Shown here: one piece after another, positions 1 to 12,471 of the stretch | Layout of the letters: every line of letters begins with the position of its first letter | Position numbering within the stretch: position 1 is the first letter of the stretch | Assembly (NCBI GenBank): GCA_016647705.1 | Contig: CM028326.1 | Span: 46,778,785-46,842,784 of the forward strand | Reading direction: 5' to 3' | Length of the DNA: 64,000 nt | Origin: Eucommia ulmoides | Lineage: Eukaryota > Streptophyta > Magnoliopsida > Garryales > Eucommiaceae | Notes under the pieces: generated by a model | Database searches by the model: none | What the model was told of the DNA's origin: nothing | Seen by the model: only the letters and a program-made list of their open reading frames with translations | Position numbers and translations under genes: made by a program

Positions 1-274
1 TTTCATCGTAGTAGTAACATTTAAAAATTTTGATAGAATTATGATAACTATATCCTGAATATCTATTATGAGGTACAACATAACCAATTTTTCGGACAGG
101 AGTAAGATATTGATAATAATGAAAGGATGTCACTGACTCAACCCAAATTTTGGAAAAGAGAAAAGATAAAAGGAAGACACGATTTGGTCTCCTTTATCTC
201 AAAATCCTCAAAATTCATTCATTTTAGAAAAATAGTTTTGGAGGCCTTTCTAGACTCCAATTCTGAAAAGGTTC
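1..274. other. intergenic, nothing recognised
   Basis: AT-rich sequence with no convincing reading frame. It lies just outside the end of the first long LTR. Confidence 0.5.
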
Positions 275-3200
275 TGTTGGCTTAAAAATTATCAGAATAA
301 TAACACTTCAAAAATCAAACAATTAATTTTATCCTAAAGTTAATTATTATCTTTATAGTAGCATATGAGTGTAATAAACTCTATGTGCACACCTAAACAA
401 CACAAGATAAAATAAAGAAAATAAACAATGCAGTATACACCAATATATCTTGGTTCACCAAGCTACTCTTGGCTAATCCAGTCTTCCAAGACCCACGGAG
501 ATTTGCACCCACTAAAATCAAGATTCCTGTAAAGACAGGAACCAAACCCTCATAAAGATTCTTTTCGCAGGCTCAGAATCAAGCTTTACAAATTCTTTTT
601 TCCAAACTTAGGAATAACCTCTACTTTTTACTGGTTCAAGAATAACCTAATTCTTTTTAACACAAAGGCTAAAGAACCAAAACCTCACAAAAACTCCAAA
701 TATCCTTTTATTCGGTAAGAATTGAACCTTTACAAAATTCTCACAAAACAATTAAATTCAGGAAAAATTACTATCTCAATCTCTTTACATGAAGAGATTG
801 AAACCAGCTACCCCTGATTAGACACTCCCAATAGTATCTAATCCGCACACAACTCACCAATTACAAAAATTGATAAGTTCTTCCCACTCAGAAATTCTAC
901 CACTGGTCGCCGCATTTACGCGTTGCCACTTTCACCCCAAGCGTACGGGTCAAGTTTTAGTATAGTAGACCTTTCGGTCGGGTATTGTATCCACATGGAT
1001 TGGTTGAGATTACTATCGAGTACCGCGATTGTCATAATCTAACTTTATCTAGGAAATAAAAATGTGTTTAATTTATACTAAAACTAAACTAAAATACTAA
1101 TTAAATTAACTATACTATAAATACTATATTGAGATTGTTTAGGGGAGTAGATTGCCTAGAGATTAACTTCATTTACTTAAACGTGTTTGATATCGTCTGA
1201 CATACGTTAACGGTATTCGACCTCTTCGACAATCTCTGCTCGTAAACTTCCTCGTCACCTCTCCCGAGTGTAAGATGGGGGAATACGCGACTTTGTGTTA
1301 ATGAAGAAGTCCCCCTCAACATCTTAACGACCCTAGATCATGTAAGTCTCGCCCCAACATCATTGATTGCACACTTTCCAACTCCCTCCCGAGTTATTGG
1401 ATCGTCGCGTTGTGTTTACCCTAGTCCAAATCCGGGGTTACCTCTCCTAAGTGTCAAACCCTGTATTCTCAATATATATAAATTAGCATATAATCATAGA
1501 AAACACGACAAACACAATTGAATAATGAAGAACGACTATTAACGAAACACTGATTTCAAAATCACATATTCATAAATATTATTAATCCCTAAACAATATC
1601 CATTTAGATAACAGCCATAACTGTTTATACAATAATAAATGAGCTAAATATGCTCAAACCATAATCCAAAGTTAAGAAATAAAGAAAAAAACGATGGAAA
1701 CTAGCCGTAGTCCGAAGATTCGGCGTTAAAACCGTTCCAAGATCGCTTCTCCTTCTTTGCCTTGTAATCTTATCTTTCAGATTTGGTGGCGCATTCCCCA
1801 AAACACTCTCAAAATCATAGGAACCCTAAGGGGTCTTCTATGGCCGAGGTTAAGGAGAGGAGAGGGGAGAGAAGATAAGGGTTTAAATAAGGAGCAAAAT
1901 ATCCAAAAAAATATCTAATATGTGCAGAGGTGACTGCCTAGGCGGTGGGTATGTCAGTTTAGTGATCACCGCAGCGGTAAAGATAGCGGTGGATTTGGTG
2001 ACCATCCAGTACTTTCACCGCCTAGGCGGTGAAACTCACCACCTAGACGGTGAGTGTCCAGCAAGAATTGGCCCTCTCTGTATTTTCACTACCGTGGCAG
2101 TGGCCTTCTTTTCAATATCTTGCTTCTGTGCTTATTTTTTCACCGTTCTTCGACCATTCTTGGTTCAATCGGATCGTTTACACTTGGTTTTCATGCATTT
2201 TCAACTCAAACACCTGATTTAATACAAAAGAATATAAACGAATTAAAACGTAATAAAACATACTAAAAAACTAACAAGTTCGATTTGAAAATAGATATGT
2301 AATTTACACATATCAACCACCTTAGATTAATTAATACTTAATTAATGTCCCGATACTAGTGTTAGAAATAAAGTCAGGAAATTTTTTTTGATTATAATAA
2401 AGAATGTGGGTAGCACAATTAAGCACGTAATCAAATTAATACACAAATCGTTTTAAAAGATTTTTATGCTTTTCAAGTTTAAAAACCATTTCTCAAAAAG
2501 ATTAATTCACCAAACAAGTAATAATAATCAAATACTCTATTAAAGAATAAGTTTGGAATGATCTCACCTGGAAAACACCAATGGATTGCAAAACAAATCA
2601 CTAGACAACTCAGATTGGTGATGCCAAATAAATTAGTGCTTTAACTCAAGAACTTTAACTCCAGAATAATCCACAATATTTTCCAGTATAATATCATAAT
2701 GATAACTCTTAGAAAAGTTTAGGAACTGAATAGTTCTTGATATTATATCTTTGTTATGTGAAATCCGCAGGTTTATATATATAGAATTGAAACAAGCCCT
2801 CCAACGGCTAGTTTTTAAATGATAAGTATCTAAAAAGCACCTATAGACACCATATATCATTATCTTTTATTTTAGGTGTATTTGACATAATTATAGCTTT
2901 CAAAATATTCAAATTAGTCCCTCAAATATTTTTCAAACTCAAATCGATAGGATAGAAAGAATTATATGAACCAATTTGAGAAATAACCAAAATATATGAA
3001 CTATATCTATAGGGATGACAAAATATAAATGATATATCTTTAATACTATCATATCCCTAAAATTTCTCTTATATTTCAACCATAAATGGGTACTAATGGC
3101 TATTGTTTGATCAGAATCCTCAAATCCTCTAAACCTGAAACAGATTCATTAGTCGACCGACCAACACCCATAACTCGACCGCTCGATTCAGGATACTAGC

Positions 3201-3816
3201 CAAGCCAAAATTTATTCACCTATCGATCGATCGCCCATCCATCATCTGTCGATCGGACGATTCAAAGAGTTCAGCTTCTAAGCATAGGTCGACCTACCTG
3301 TCGATTTGGAGATTCAGAGACTTCTTCTACTACGCTCCGATCGATTTACCTGTCGACTTGTCAATGCTGGGAACCTTTTCTAAATTCGTTTTTAATTCAT
3401 TTTCTTCTACATTTTCGCCCCTTTAACTGATTTCTTTTCTCAATTAGCTCTACTAAATTCTTAAATTCAATTTTAATTAATTATCAATATTTCTTTTTCA
3501 ATTACACATAGGAGCATATAATGTCACTAATTAGGATCCTATCAAAACATACATAAATTTAAAAACGTTTTGTGTCATGTGTGATCCTAATCGGGATACA
3601 TTAAGAGTAAAAATTAACCAGAGTTGTTTTTCCTTAGATTCTTTAAAATCTTCGATATCTTAATGTCAATCGTCTTTGTCAGTCTCTTTAGTATACATTC
3701 ATTACTTGTCATCATATCTTCATCATTGTAACTAATAAACTGAAACACTTAATTAAACTGTTAGTTCCATAAAAAATATCAACCTTTACTTGTTCATCAA
3801 AATCTTAGGATTAACA
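275..3816 (-). mobile_element. LTR of family S (copia/SIRE-like), 3' LTR position
   Basis: Read on the minus strand, this LTR starts TGTTAATCC next to a purine tract (3817-3830) that looks like a polypurine tract, and ends GCCAACA. Without the nested solo LTR at 904-2315 it is about 2.1 kb, like the other S copies (6751-9091, 10239-12357). Shared features are a GTCGATCGAC-type motif cluster (3150-3360 here), an AGCCGTT motif upstream of a TATATATA box (about 2770-2815), and the same R/U5 end. The family assignment rests on the long LTR, the tRNA-Met type primer site near related copies, and SIRE-like gag relics nearby. Confidence 0.75.
904..2315 (-). mobile_element. solo LTR, copy A of the GCCTAGGC family
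   Basis: A 1412-bp unit that reads TGAT(A)...ACCA on the minus strand and is flanked by a perfect 5-bp target duplication ACCAC (899-903 and 2316-2320). It is homologous along its length to 16503-18223 and 37312-38701. There is no primer site or internal region, so a solo LTR fits best. It holds a 22-bp perfect palindrome at 2013-2034 centred on CCTAGG, and a TATA-like TTTAAATAA near 1883. It sits inside the S-family LTR. Confidence 0.85.
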
Positions 3817-4947
3817 ATCTTCCTCTTTTTGATGATGACAATTAACTTTGATGTTTTCTTCAAAACAATAATGTAACCATGCTCTCCCTAAATTCGAGGA
3901 CGAGTTGTTTAACTCGTTAAGACATAATAATGAAGATAATCATAAGATTTTTGACAAAGAACAAATTTCAATATACAATAAACTCCCCCTTAAGATATTC
4001 AACAAAACATCAACTAATTATCCCCCTTTATCATCTCAAAAAAAAAATTGGGGAGAGGGAACCAAAAACACTACTCTAGGTAAATATAATTATGCCTAGG
4101 CTACACCAAAAACATCATTTTAAGCATGCAATCTTCCTCTATATAATTAAAAATGAGCAAATTTATGCATATGTGAATAATCATAACATTTAAGCAATGT
4201 AGCATGATATCAATTAATATCTTTCTAGAATTTAGAAACATGTGATCTTTAATGCATTAGAATAGGAAGCATATCTTAAGAATAATTTATCAATTATTCT
4301 CATCAACGTGTATGATCACTAATTAATTCCAAGCCATCTTAATCCTATCAATCAATGAAGTTATCTCAAGTAATATGCTTTTTATAACCATTAATGTCCA
4401 AAAACATGAATTATATCTCAATCAATAACAATGTTATCTTATATCATTCTAGATCTCTTCATAAATATAAGCATTTAAAAATCAGGAGACATGAAACGTA
4501 TGAGAAAAATAGATTATCATGTATATAGCAAGATACTTGATATCCATAAATATATTCACGTGCACAAAAATATTAACTTGAAATGCTAAACACAGTTTGA
4601 TATGTATTCAAATGATCATATATGGTATCAAAAAGAATTCTCATGCTTTCATACTAATTTAACCACAAACGTCTTATCATGATTAAATCATTCAATTCAC
4701 CTCAATATAAAATATTATACATTTTAATAAATCAAGATGTATAAAATAAAAACTCAATTCACTTAATTCAATTTCTAAATCTCGTAACATATTTTAAAAT
4801 TAAACATATGATTACTTTAAACATATTATAAAAATATGTAAATACACTTTAACTAAATGTGATATTCATAATCACCATATAATGTTTCTAAGACAACAAG
4901 TGAACGCATCATTTAAAAATAAGTCTTAGAAACCATTACCAACTTAC
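3817..4947. other. AT-rich retroelement interior, no gene
   Basis: It begins with the purine tract (minus strand) next to the LTR. The rest is AT-rich without a recognisable protein. It probably represents the 3' untranslated interior of the minus-strand copia element whose gag relic follows. Confidence 0.4.
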
Positions 4948-6096
4948 CTATTTGGCAAGTTGGGAATATTCCTCTTTAAAAAATTTAATAAATTTAAATC
5001 GCAAGGGATTAGGAGTACCTTTTATATCTTTCGGGATGACTCTACTTTTTACCTTATTTGTACCCATGATTACTTTGGGTGCATAATTCCTCTTGGCCTG
5101 TCTGTGTCCTCTCAACTTTTGATTATTGCCACTTGATTTTATGATATTTTCATTTGCTCGTGTCACTTGTGATTTTCTGGTGACGTTCCATCTCGGCTTT
5201 GACGAATCTTTTCTCTTTGCACATTTTACTTGTGGCTTCTTTGTAATTTCATATTATGTCTTTGGTGCATCTTTTTGCTTTATACGCGTCGCTTATGGAT
5301 CTTTGGTGACTTTTTGTTTTGACTTTGATATAATTTCTTTGTTTGTTCCTTCAGGTCCACTTCCGACATTATGTAATTCTGCACAAGACATTTCAATAGT
5401 TCTCTTCGGTATCCATTTCATTTTGGATCTGTCCTTGTTAGACATAAACTTAGGGTTCTGAAATGAACATGATACTTTAAATTGCTCAACCCTATTACAA
5501 TAATAACATCTCAAATCCAATTTATCATAGAAAGCACGAGATGTAAAACAAAAATCATTTCTGATAATAGAAGCATAACTATCACTGGCCTGTGATAAAG
5601 GATGAGATGATGAAGTATATCCATTTTTCCTAGAAAAATCATTCTCAGAATCTATTGAAATAGTCTTAAGGTTGGATTTTGATTTTTCAAAATTTTTCTT
5701 AAGTAAATCAACTTTAGGAACAAGATCTAACCTTTGCGTGGAAATCATATCAAAATTATTTTTTAAAACTCTGTTTTAATTTTCAAGAGAATCTACTTTA
5801 GAGAGCAAATTATTAATTTCAAAAACAACGTCTGAAAACTTTTTTGTACGACAATAATCATCCAAATGCATTTTAGATTTTCGAACACTTTTTCCACCAT
5901 TTTCAAAAGAAACAATTGTTCTTTTTAAACTCAAGCTCTCTTTAGCAAAAAGTAATGTAAGTGAAAGTAATTTTTTCATAACAATATGGATATTTTCATT
6001 ATCATCATCTCCATCATTACCACAAGAATCATAGATCACATTATCATGTATGCATTTACCACTATCAAAAGAGGATACACAAAACACATCATCCAT
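4948..6096 (-). pseudogene. Ty1/copia gag relic (SIRE-like)
   Basis: Gag would be the nucleocapsid/capsid protein of a copia retrotransposon. The minus strand starts with Met-Asp-Asp at 6096 and runs about 107 codons to a stop near 5776. It continues in other frames to about 5293 and then 4948. The middle part has a zinc-knuckle-like CYYC-x9-C whose expected His is Gln and whose usual Gly is Glu. Lysine-rich WIPK/VIPK motifs follow, as in SIRE-type gag. It is broken by a stop and at least two frameshifts, and no protease, integrase or reverse transcriptase follows. The start matches a second gag relic at 9840-10169. Confidence 0.65.
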
Positions 6097-6152
6097 GGTG
6101 TGTGCACGTGACCGATTTAGCCAGAATGTTAAGCCTAATCGAGCTAAAATCA

Positions 6153-6164
6153 GCTTTGATACCA
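6153..6164 (-). promoter_or_regulatory. retroelement primer-binding site (tRNA-Met type)
   Basis: The minus strand reads TGGTATCAAAGC, one mismatch from the TGGTATCAGAGC site complementary to initiator tRNA-Met used by many copia elements. It lies about 57 bases upstream of the gag start. Confidence 0.65.
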
Positions 6165-6750
6165 AAAGGTTTAAGGAAACTTATTTAACTTAGGGGAGTG
6201 GTCTTTCCCTAAGTAATGTTTTCTTTTTCTCCTTCTTAGATTGGTTGTTCTTGAGAAAATCTCTTGAACTCTTTATAGAAAAATATCAAGATCACCTTTT
6301 GAGAGAATTTTTAGAAGATTTTTGAGATGTTTGAGAGGTGGAAAGATTAGGAAATCAAGAAACCCGAGAGTGTTTTTTGAGTTTATAGAGAGAGAAGGTT
6401 TGACTAGTGTGTGCTCCTTAACAAAATAGGCTGCCTTTTATAGGAAATGGCATGACTGCACATTCTCTAATGCACAAAAATTTCTAGCCTGCATTAAATG
6501 ATCATTAAATACTTTTTAATGGTAGTTTAGGCTAGGAATGATGAATATCTTCTAGGATATGCTAGGTAATGATGAGATCTCGTTAATGAAGAGATTTTTT
6601 TAAAGAAAAACTTTCCAAAATATCTCATAATTAATGCATGTCATTAATGCTTAATTAAATGCCCTTAAATTCTCTTAAATGTTTTTGAATGATGAAGGGC
6701 CACTTAGGCTAGGTTTAGGCAATAATAACCTCTGAGAAATTATGAGATTC
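6165..6750 (-). mobile_element. copia 5' LTR remnant (different from family S)
   Basis: It lies on the LTR side of the primer site. On the minus strand a TATAAAAGG box falls near 6436, about 270 bases before the primer site, as expected for U3-R-U5. Its sequence does not match the R/U5 end of the S LTRs, so the gag relic at 4948-6096 may not belong to the S LTR on its other side. The outer end is cut by the next LTR at 6751. Confidence 0.5.
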
Positions 6751-9091
6751 TGTTATTGTTGATCTTGAGATTTTGATAAACAATTAAATGTTGATATTTT
6801 TTGTGGAACTAATGTGTTTGTCGAGTGTTTCAGAAAAAAAGTTTTATTTATTGATTGTGTTGAAGATATTATGAAGAAAATCTTAAGGGTGCAAATATGG
6901 ATACAGTGAAGAAATGAAAAGTGTTGAAGACACAAAAAACAAAAAATAGACGAAAACAACTCAATACTCTTATACTCTTAATGCAACCTGAATTAGGATC
7001 ATACATGACACTACTAAATGAGTTATATTTTTGTGTGTTGATATGATAAAATTTTAGGATCCTAATTATTAATTAGATATGTGCTCCTTATGTGAAATTG
7101 AAAATGAAAAATTGACCCACGTAAAAATCATGATTAAAGTGTAAAAAGTTAAAGTTTGGGGTTAATTCAGTCAACCAAGAAAAGTAATCAGTTAAATGAA
7201 TCAAACATTGGGTTTTGGAGCGTAAATTACTGAAAGAATTGACCAACCAACATCAATTGGTCAACTAATTAGAAAGGATTGGTCAACTATTTGAAATAGT
7301 GAGGTTGTCGGAGCAAAAAATATAGATCCTGCAATGATCGGTCAACCGATAGGCTTAAGGGTAAAAAAGTGGAAGTCTTTAAACCAATTGATCAACCTTT
7401 TGGGATGCAATCGGTCAATCGACTGTGCTGGAGTTTGGTAGGGGTAATTCTCTTAACTAATCGGTCAATCAATTGAAGGAGGATCAGTCAACCAACTGGT
7501 TGATCTGTTTGGCCTGGTTTGAACGCTGTATCAATCGGTCAACCGACAGGCTGGGATCAATCAACCGATTGTTTCGGTTGAGATTCCGATGATCTTGTTC
7601 TCCCAGTAAAAAAATAGCCTTTTTTTATGGTTCTAAGAGAAAAATTCAGGGGATCTGATCTTGTTGAAGATATGGTCCACATATTTTGAATTCATACTGA
7701 TTTGGTCGACATAATTAATGATTCTCTCAATTTGAATAGTTAAATACTTCATATCTTTGTGATTGATGACTGAGAAATGTTTTATGGACCTATTTGAGAG
7801 TTTCGAAAGTTATTTTTAAAGTGAAATATCCCATAATTGAGTGATTATCTTATATGGGGTCTAAGAGTACCTTTTACAGGCATATCTTTTATAAAGTAGC
7901 CGTTGAAGGGTTTGATATTGGTTTATATATTTAGACCCACGGGATTAAGGTTAACAAACATCAAGAACAATTAGTTCTTAAGCTTTTCTAAGAGTTATCA
8001 TTCTGATGAGATTTTCTGTGAGATATTTGAGTAAAGTTATTAATCTAAAGCACTTTTGAATTGACGTCACCGATTTGTGCTGTCTTGCGATTCTATTTAC
8101 ATTATTTGGTGTTATCCCGGTGAGATATTTCCAAGTTATTATTCTTAATTGTGATTTTATATTGTTATTATTTACTTGGTTGTTAAGATCGTAAAAAAAT
8201 TATTTTCAAATTTAAAAGCCTGAAAATATTTTTAAAACGATTTTATGTGATTATTTGATTATATGTTGTAATTTGTGCTACCCACATTAATTATTAATCA
8301 TATATTAATTTGTTGTACATTATAATTATCACGTAGTAAATTTCAGGACAGTAATTGAGTTTATCTGTATTGAGGTGGTAGAAGCTTCTTGTGGGAAGAA
8401 AATCATATTTTTTGTATTTGTGAGTTTGAGTGGATTAGACACGGTTGGTCTGGTGTCTAGTCAGGGTAGTTAGATTTTTGTCTTTTTCTTGTAAAAAAAT
8501 TGACGTTTTATCTTTGTCCTAAGTATAAAAAGGTTAGGTTATTCTTTTCCCTTGAAAAGAATTAGGTCTTGATTCTCCCTAAATTGAATTAATTTGAGTG
8601 AATTGTAAAGGTTCCATCCTTACCTAGAAAAATGATAATTGTGAGTGTGGTGAGGTTTTGATTCTTCCTGTAATTGAATTAGGTTAGTCCTTAGCCTGGT
8701 AAAAAGATAAATTTATTCCTTAGTTTAGGAAAAGGAAAATTGTAAAGGTTGATTCTGAGCATGGTAAAAGAATCGTTATAAGGGTTTGGTTCCTACTTGA
8801 CAAAGGAATCAAATGGTTTAGAGGTTGAGAATCTTCGTGGAGCTCGGGAGACTGGATTAGGTAAGGCTAACTTGCTGACCCAGAATATTTCTTAGTGTGT
8901 TGTATTGTTATTATTCTTTATATTTTGTTTGGGTGTGCACCTAGTTAAACACTTATCCGTTGCGTAAAGAAGATAATAATTGATTTAGGAAAAATTGATT
9001 ATTTGATCATTAAGTGTTAAAAGATTTTAAATTTTAAATTTCTATAACTACCCAATTCATCCTTCCTCTTGGGTAGCTTACTGGGCCAACA
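6751..9091 (+). mobile_element. LTR of family S, plus orientation
   Basis: It starts TGTTATTG and ends GGGCCAACA, 2341 bp. The order of landmarks matches the other S copies: a start ending in GATTTTGAT, a GATCCTAATTA segment near 7060, a dense cluster of GGTCAACCGAT-like motifs (7230-7590), AGCCGTTG followed by TTTATATATT near 7900-7930, and an R/U5 with repeated ATTAGGT segments. Flanking 5-mers (GATTC and CTTAT) do not match, and no primer site follows, so it is neither a clean solo LTR nor a complete element. Confidence 0.75.
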
Positions 9092-9839
9092 CTTATGATG
9101 ATTTTTGTTTAGCCAAATATATCCATAAGATTGGTCGTCAATTTGACAAAACCAGTGAAAGCGAAAATTATAGGGGTCAATACGTGAAGTAATTGTATTT
9201 GGTAAAATTTCCTTAAATTAAAGGGTAGAAACTAAATTAAACATATTAAAAGTGAAATAGAAAATCCATTTTTAATCTTGTCATTTTAGTCCCCATTAAC
9301 TTTTAGAAATTTCAAAATTGACCCGAAACTTTTGGTTATACCGAAGCTCGATGGAATTGACGATTTTATGTTGTTTTTTTTTTTTTTTTAATGTTTTGCA
9401 TATTTTTTAGTATCAAACATAATCTAAGGTGGAAATTCGTTCCCTCTAAACCTCGATTTAAAATTTGTTCGAATTTGCACTTTAGACCTGATACCTTTGA
9501 AAACTAAACGAGTGAGACAAAATGCGGTGTCTAATGTTACTCTAAAGTCATTTGTTTTTTTAAGAACCTTTTAATTTTTTGAAATTTATTTATGTTCAAG
9601 ATTTGTCTTTTCTAGAGTACATTCCAAAACGCCAATATTTACTTTAAAACCAAATTGTTTATCGTTGACAAATTCAAAGTCTTTAAGATTTATAATCAAT
9701 TTCGATCAAATGAATTTTCAATCATGCTCTGTCGAGATCACATTTAGAATTTTCTAATTCAACATTTAACACTTTATCTTATTTATTGAGAATTCTCAAG
9801 TTTGCAATACCTTATTAAAGATTTAAAACATAATTTTTA
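9092..9839. other. AT-rich spacer between retroelement fragments
   Basis: I see no reading frame or LTR boundary. The right part may be the decayed continuation of the gag relic that follows. Confidence 0.4.
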
Positions 9840-10169
9840 AGAAAATCATTTTCTTTCTCAAGAAGTTCAATTTTACGAAGCAAATTATTGATCTCGAGAA
9901 GAGAATTTGAAAATTCTTCCGTTTCAAAATATCTTTCCAAAATAGCATTTTTAGTATCGATTTTCTTATTCTTAAGAAAATTTTCTAACAAAGCCTTAAG
10001 TTCTCTTTGCTAAGAAATTCGTGAAAATAATTAGTTTTTTAATTGACTGATGAGCAACTTCTTCTTCATTGTCAATATTATTGCCACTAACTGAACACAA
10101 ATTATTTGACATATTAGAACAAACATGAGATACACAGTTATTTGTAGAAATACACAAGAGATCATCCAT
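9840..10169 (-). pseudogene. copia gag N-terminus relic (SIRE-like)
   Basis: On the minus strand it starts with Met-Asp-Asp at 10169, 55 bases inside the primer site. It aligns by eye with the relic at 4948-6096: the same acidic stretch, then a lysine/leucine-rich segment ending EINNLL-x-K-x2-LLE. It is broken by a stop after about 50 codons and continues in another frame. Confidence 0.6.
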
Positions 10170-10224
10170 AGTGTACGCTATGTGATCTTTATAGGTAGGA
10201 TATTAAGCCTAATTAGCTAACTTA

Positions 10225-10236
10225 GCTCTGGTACTA
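10225..10236 (-). promoter_or_regulatory. retroelement primer-binding site (tRNA-Met type)
   Basis: The minus strand reads TAGTACCAGAGC, a degenerate TGGTATCAGAGC, two bases inside the GGACCAACA end of the adjacent LTR. This marks that LTR as a 5' LTR. Confidence 0.6.
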
Positions 10237-10238
10237 AT

Positions 10239-12357
10239 TGTTGGTCCATAAGTCTACCCAAGATCGGACGAAATGGGTAGTTTTAAAATTTAATTAAATT
10301 AATTTACCCTAATCGATTTTAATACGTGTTATTAAGGAAGCGTCTATTCTAAGCACACAAAAATAGATAAGGATAGAGACAAGTGACACCAGATATTTTA
10401 TAGTATTTTGATAATTTACTCTTGCCTAAATCTACTCCTTTGAGCTCTCATAAGGAATTCAATCCACTAAATCCTTTTGATCTTCTTACCAAGTAAGAAT
10501 GAAGCCCTTACAATTCCGATTAAGTAAATTCTCTTTATACTCAATTATGCTCTCATCCAGACCAGTTACACTTAGGTTTAAGTTACAACCTGACACAAAT
10601 ACAAATACAAAAAAAAAAATAAAAAAAATCTCACAAATAGCTTCTACCAACACTTAAAAAAATAAACTCAATTGATAACATGAACTAAGTGATAGAATGT
10701 TCACGATTCAATAGATATACAATTCAATATTAGCGTTTATATAAATCTGAATTTAATCAAAGTAGAGCATAGAATAATATATACCAGATAGTTCAAATTG
10801 TTTTTAAACTAAAAAAAAATAAAAAAATCAATAAATAAGTTTTAGTGAGTTCTTAATAAAATGATTTTATCAAATTCAAATTTGATTTTCAAAAAATTAA
10901 GCTCAAAATATAGTCTCAATGGTAATCAGATAAGCACATTATTGAGTACAAAAGATTATCACAGAGAGAATCAATACTTAAATTAGAAAGATCTCACCGA
11001 AATCCTCGTAGATGCATTTGAAATGAAGGCTCAAAATCCGGTTTCAAAAATATCTTCAACGTCTTTCCTTAGAAAATCTTTCACAAATATCTTCAAGAGC
11101 GTAGGATTTTTCATAGATTTTCTACACAACTCTTTCTTTCTCTCTTTTGATTTTGGAATTCTTTCTTTCTTTCTTTTAAGATTTTCAGAATTTTCTAAGC
11201 TAAAAAACATGAACACTATTTCAATTATCAAAATCTTATTTTTTAATTTAAAAAACCCAAGACATAATATAGTCAAAATAACAAATACAAATAACGGCTA
11301 GTTTAGGTTCAAGATCCCTAAATCTTCTCCCAAAATCTCTTACTAGTTGACCCAAGCTCCAACAGATATATTAACAACGAATTCAGCTTGTATAATGTCC
11401 ATATTCATGCCCAAAAACTTTCATTTATCCAATATAATAAGATAAAAGGCTTATCGAAAAGGCTATGAAATCGAAAAGTTTGAGGACCAAAATGCATTTT
11501 TGAAAAAGCTCTAGATTTCAAATATGAAAAATATTTCCAAATAATCAAAACCATTTTAAACCATTTAAAAAATAATTTAGAAATATTAATCTTAAAAACA
11601 AGGTGAATAGATATTTGAAAAATGTTTAAAAAAAAATTGAAAAATAATCACAAATGAGTTGATTTTTTTTAATTCAGTCGACTGTTTGAAGATCCTTCAC
11701 AAGTTTTTTGGGTTTTAATAAGTTGACCGTTCTCTTTGATTAGTCGATCATTTGAAAATCTTCTAAGAACCTGTAATAACCAGTCGACCATTTACCAAGG
11801 AAATCGATTGTTTTGCTCTATTTTATCAAATCTTTGGCCATTGTATCTAGCAGTCAACCATTTTCAATTTTTAGTTAATCAATCCATCTCAAATTTCAAG
11901 TTTTTTAAATACGTTTACAATCACTTGACTAAATATTTAGGTTAGTTGACTAATTCTAACTACCTTAGGCTTTTTAGCAGATTTTAAGACACATTTTCAA
12001 GTATTTTTAAACACATAATCACACACATAAATGCATATATAATCATTTGATGTGCAGTAAGTGTTCCTAGTTAGGTTATCAAGAATTTAGCAATATTAGT
12101 GTTGTTTTACCTTAATAATACAAAAAAATATTTTGCTTCAAAATTGTCTTCTTTATCATGTCTCCGATTTCCATCCTCTTGATCGCTTATATTCATTTTT
12201 TCTGTTTCTCATTTCATCAACTTATTATCTTGGTCCATCATTAATTCTGATTAATCACCTGTAAACATATCTCTAGCACTATTAATCCGAACAAATATCC
12301 AAGTTAATTGAATCATCAAAACCATCAAAATAAGACTTGAATCCTTTATGGTTAACA
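10239..12357 (-). mobile_element. 5' LTR of family S, minus orientation
   Basis: It begins TGTTAACC at 12357 and ends GGACCAACA at 10239, 2119 bp. It matches the other S copies in the U3 motif cluster (GTCGACTG-like, 11340-11950), the AGCCGTTA motif near 11290, and the R/U5 end. It is followed by a primer site and a gag start, so this is the clearest S element, though everything after gag is lost. Confidence 0.75.
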
Positions 12358-12471
12358 TAAACTACTTTTTAAAATGTTGAAATCCACAAAATAAATAAAT
12401 AAAATTTGAAATGCACAAAATAACTCCAATATTCCATAATTGAATAATCAATTCTTATTTTGATTAATTAT

